A DNA stretch of 64,000 nt from Stichopus chloronotus. Taxonomy: Eukaryota; Echinodermata; Holothuroidea; Aspidochirotida; Stichopodidae. The translations under genes and the position numbers were made by a program. Shown here in pieces: positions 62,851 through 64,000 of the stretch. Within the stretch, counting starts at the first letter, position 1. Each line of letters starts with the position of its first letter. The notes beneath the pieces are model-generated. The model searched no databases. It was given only the letters and a program-made list of their open reading frames with translations, and was not told the DNA's origin. The stretch is from contig CM037830.1 in NCBI GenBank assembly GCA_021234535.1, positions 8,931,252 to 8,995,251 on the forward strand. The letters are read 5' to 3'.

Positions 62851-64000
62851 TTCGATGTCCTTAGTGTATTCACAAAGATTTCATTCATTCAAAGTATGTC
62901 AGTGAATTTGGGTTGTGTCACTTTGAAACATACCATAAGTAACGATGTGCTAAGTCTTTTGTTTTGTGTATGACAGGAGGATGTGGGTCTTTTTTCAAGG
63001 TATTAGACAATAAAATGCAGGTTTAAGTTGCTCTCAAGGCAATGATATGTTTGAGGTCATCTGAAAAATTACTACCAATTTTAAAGATGCATGAAGAAAG
63101 GTCGTGTTAAATTGTTCCTCTAGCCTTCCTCTTCTCAGGCTAGACAAGTGTGTGGTTAACTCTTCAGTATCATCATTGCGATGATTGACTTTAAAGGAAC
63201 AGAACTGACTATAAGGAAGTTGGTAATGAAAAAAAATGTTTAACAACTACCGGTCATACTCAAACACGTTGAACGAGTTGACACTTAATATACTGATAGC
63301 ATAAATCTGTCAGAGAGATCAGCATGATTGCGTGCATTAGGTTACCCTTATCCGGGAATTCCCAAAGGTAAACTCAGGAAATATCCATTGCTTATAAAAC
63401 TGTAACAACAAAAATGCCAGCTCTTAGTCAACTGAATTGAATTTGGTAAGCCTCTCAGTGTGTTTAAAAAGATTTCGTTAGTATGTTCACAAATATTTTT
63501 TTCAAAGTATGTCACTGCCTTTTGAAACACACCAAGACTTAAACAAGTTGAACGAGTTAACACTTAATATACTGATAGCAAAAAAATATGTCAAACAGAT
63601 CAGTTTATGATGATGATGATCTTTATTCAAGGTATAAGACAATGAAATGCATGTTTAACTTATGCAATGCAATGACATGTTTGAGGTCATCCGACTAATT
63701 ACTAGCAATTTTAAAAATGCAAGAATGAAGAATGTCAAATTGTCATTCTAGCCTTTGCTTTCGCAGGCTAGACAAGGGTGGGGTTAACGCTTCAGTATAA
63801 GCATCAGAGAAGATGAAACAGATGATGAAACAGCACTGATGGAACAGCACTGACTATAAGGAAATGGTTAATGACTAAAACACTTAATAACCAAGACTTA
63901 AACAAGTTGAACGAGTTAACACTTAATGTACTGATAGCAAAAAAATATGTCAAACAGATCAGTATGATTACTTGCATTAGGCTGCCCTCATCCGGGGAAT
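62850..64000. repeat. Imperfect tandem repeat, about 0.6 kb period, running off the window
   Basis: The segment with AGGCTAGACAAG near 63138 recurs near 63765. The segment with GTTGAACGAGTT and CACTTAATATACTGATAGCA near 63269 recurs near 63548 and 63907. Spacing is irregular because one copy has an extra partial unit. No coding potential is evident. Confidence 0.75.

Overview
The window looks like nuclear DNA of an invertebrate animal, most likely a deuterostome such as an echinoderm. It is AT-rich, its genes are split into many short exons with GT-AG introns, and the proteins are animal extracellular families: leucine-rich repeats, GCC2/GCC3 cysteine motifs, and VIT/VWA inter-alpha-trypsin-inhibitor heavy chains. 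It also carries Penelope-like retroelement fragments and small inverted-repeat elements. The echinoderm guess is inference; nothing here fixes the species. Exon borders were deduced by hand from splice signals, reading phase and comparison of the paralogous genes.

Three multi-exon genes lie on the minus strand. Gene A (15219 down to 1141, 16 exons) encodes a signal peptide, a leucine-rich-repeat ectodomain with N- and C-terminal cysteine caps, cysteine-rich GCC2/GCC3 repeats and a membrane region of about nine helices. Gene B (39582 down to 24676, 11 exons, 838 codons) is a complete but divergent inter-alpha-trypsin-inhibitor heavy chain (ITIH)-like gene. Gene C (60361 down to 51340, ten exons seen, 5' end not found) is a more conventional ITIH-like gene with nearly the same exon lengths and phases as gene B. 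B and C are therefore a head-to-tail paralogous pair.

The two ITIH-like proteins differ in an informative way. Gene C keeps the VWA metal-site residues, the VIT core and the Phe-Val-Thr-Pro-Leu-Thr-Ser motif. Gene B has altered every metal-site motif I could score and lost the VIT core and that motif. Both keep the Asp-Pro-His site where vertebrate heavy chains are cleaved and esterified to chondroitin sulfate.

Gene A carries two apparent frameshifts and gene C one. All three are net +1 by exon-length arithmetic, in otherwise well-preserved exons. They could be sequencing errors, real lesions or, less likely, recoding. A decayed copy of one gene A membrane exon lies in the opposite orientation at 22.3 kb.

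The rest is introns and intergenic DNA with repeats: a 353-bp TTAA-bounded element at 16.2 kb, a related pair of inverted-repeat elements at 55.8 and 59.5 kb, Penelope endonuclease (20.6 kb) and reverse-transcriptase (60.5 kb) fragments, tandem duplications at 39.2 and 62.9-64 kb, a 15-bp minisatellite at 52.5 kb, G/C homopolymer-linked repeats at 13.8 and 43.3-44.5 kb, and assorted microsatellites. I see no rRNA or tRNA gene and no CRISPR array.
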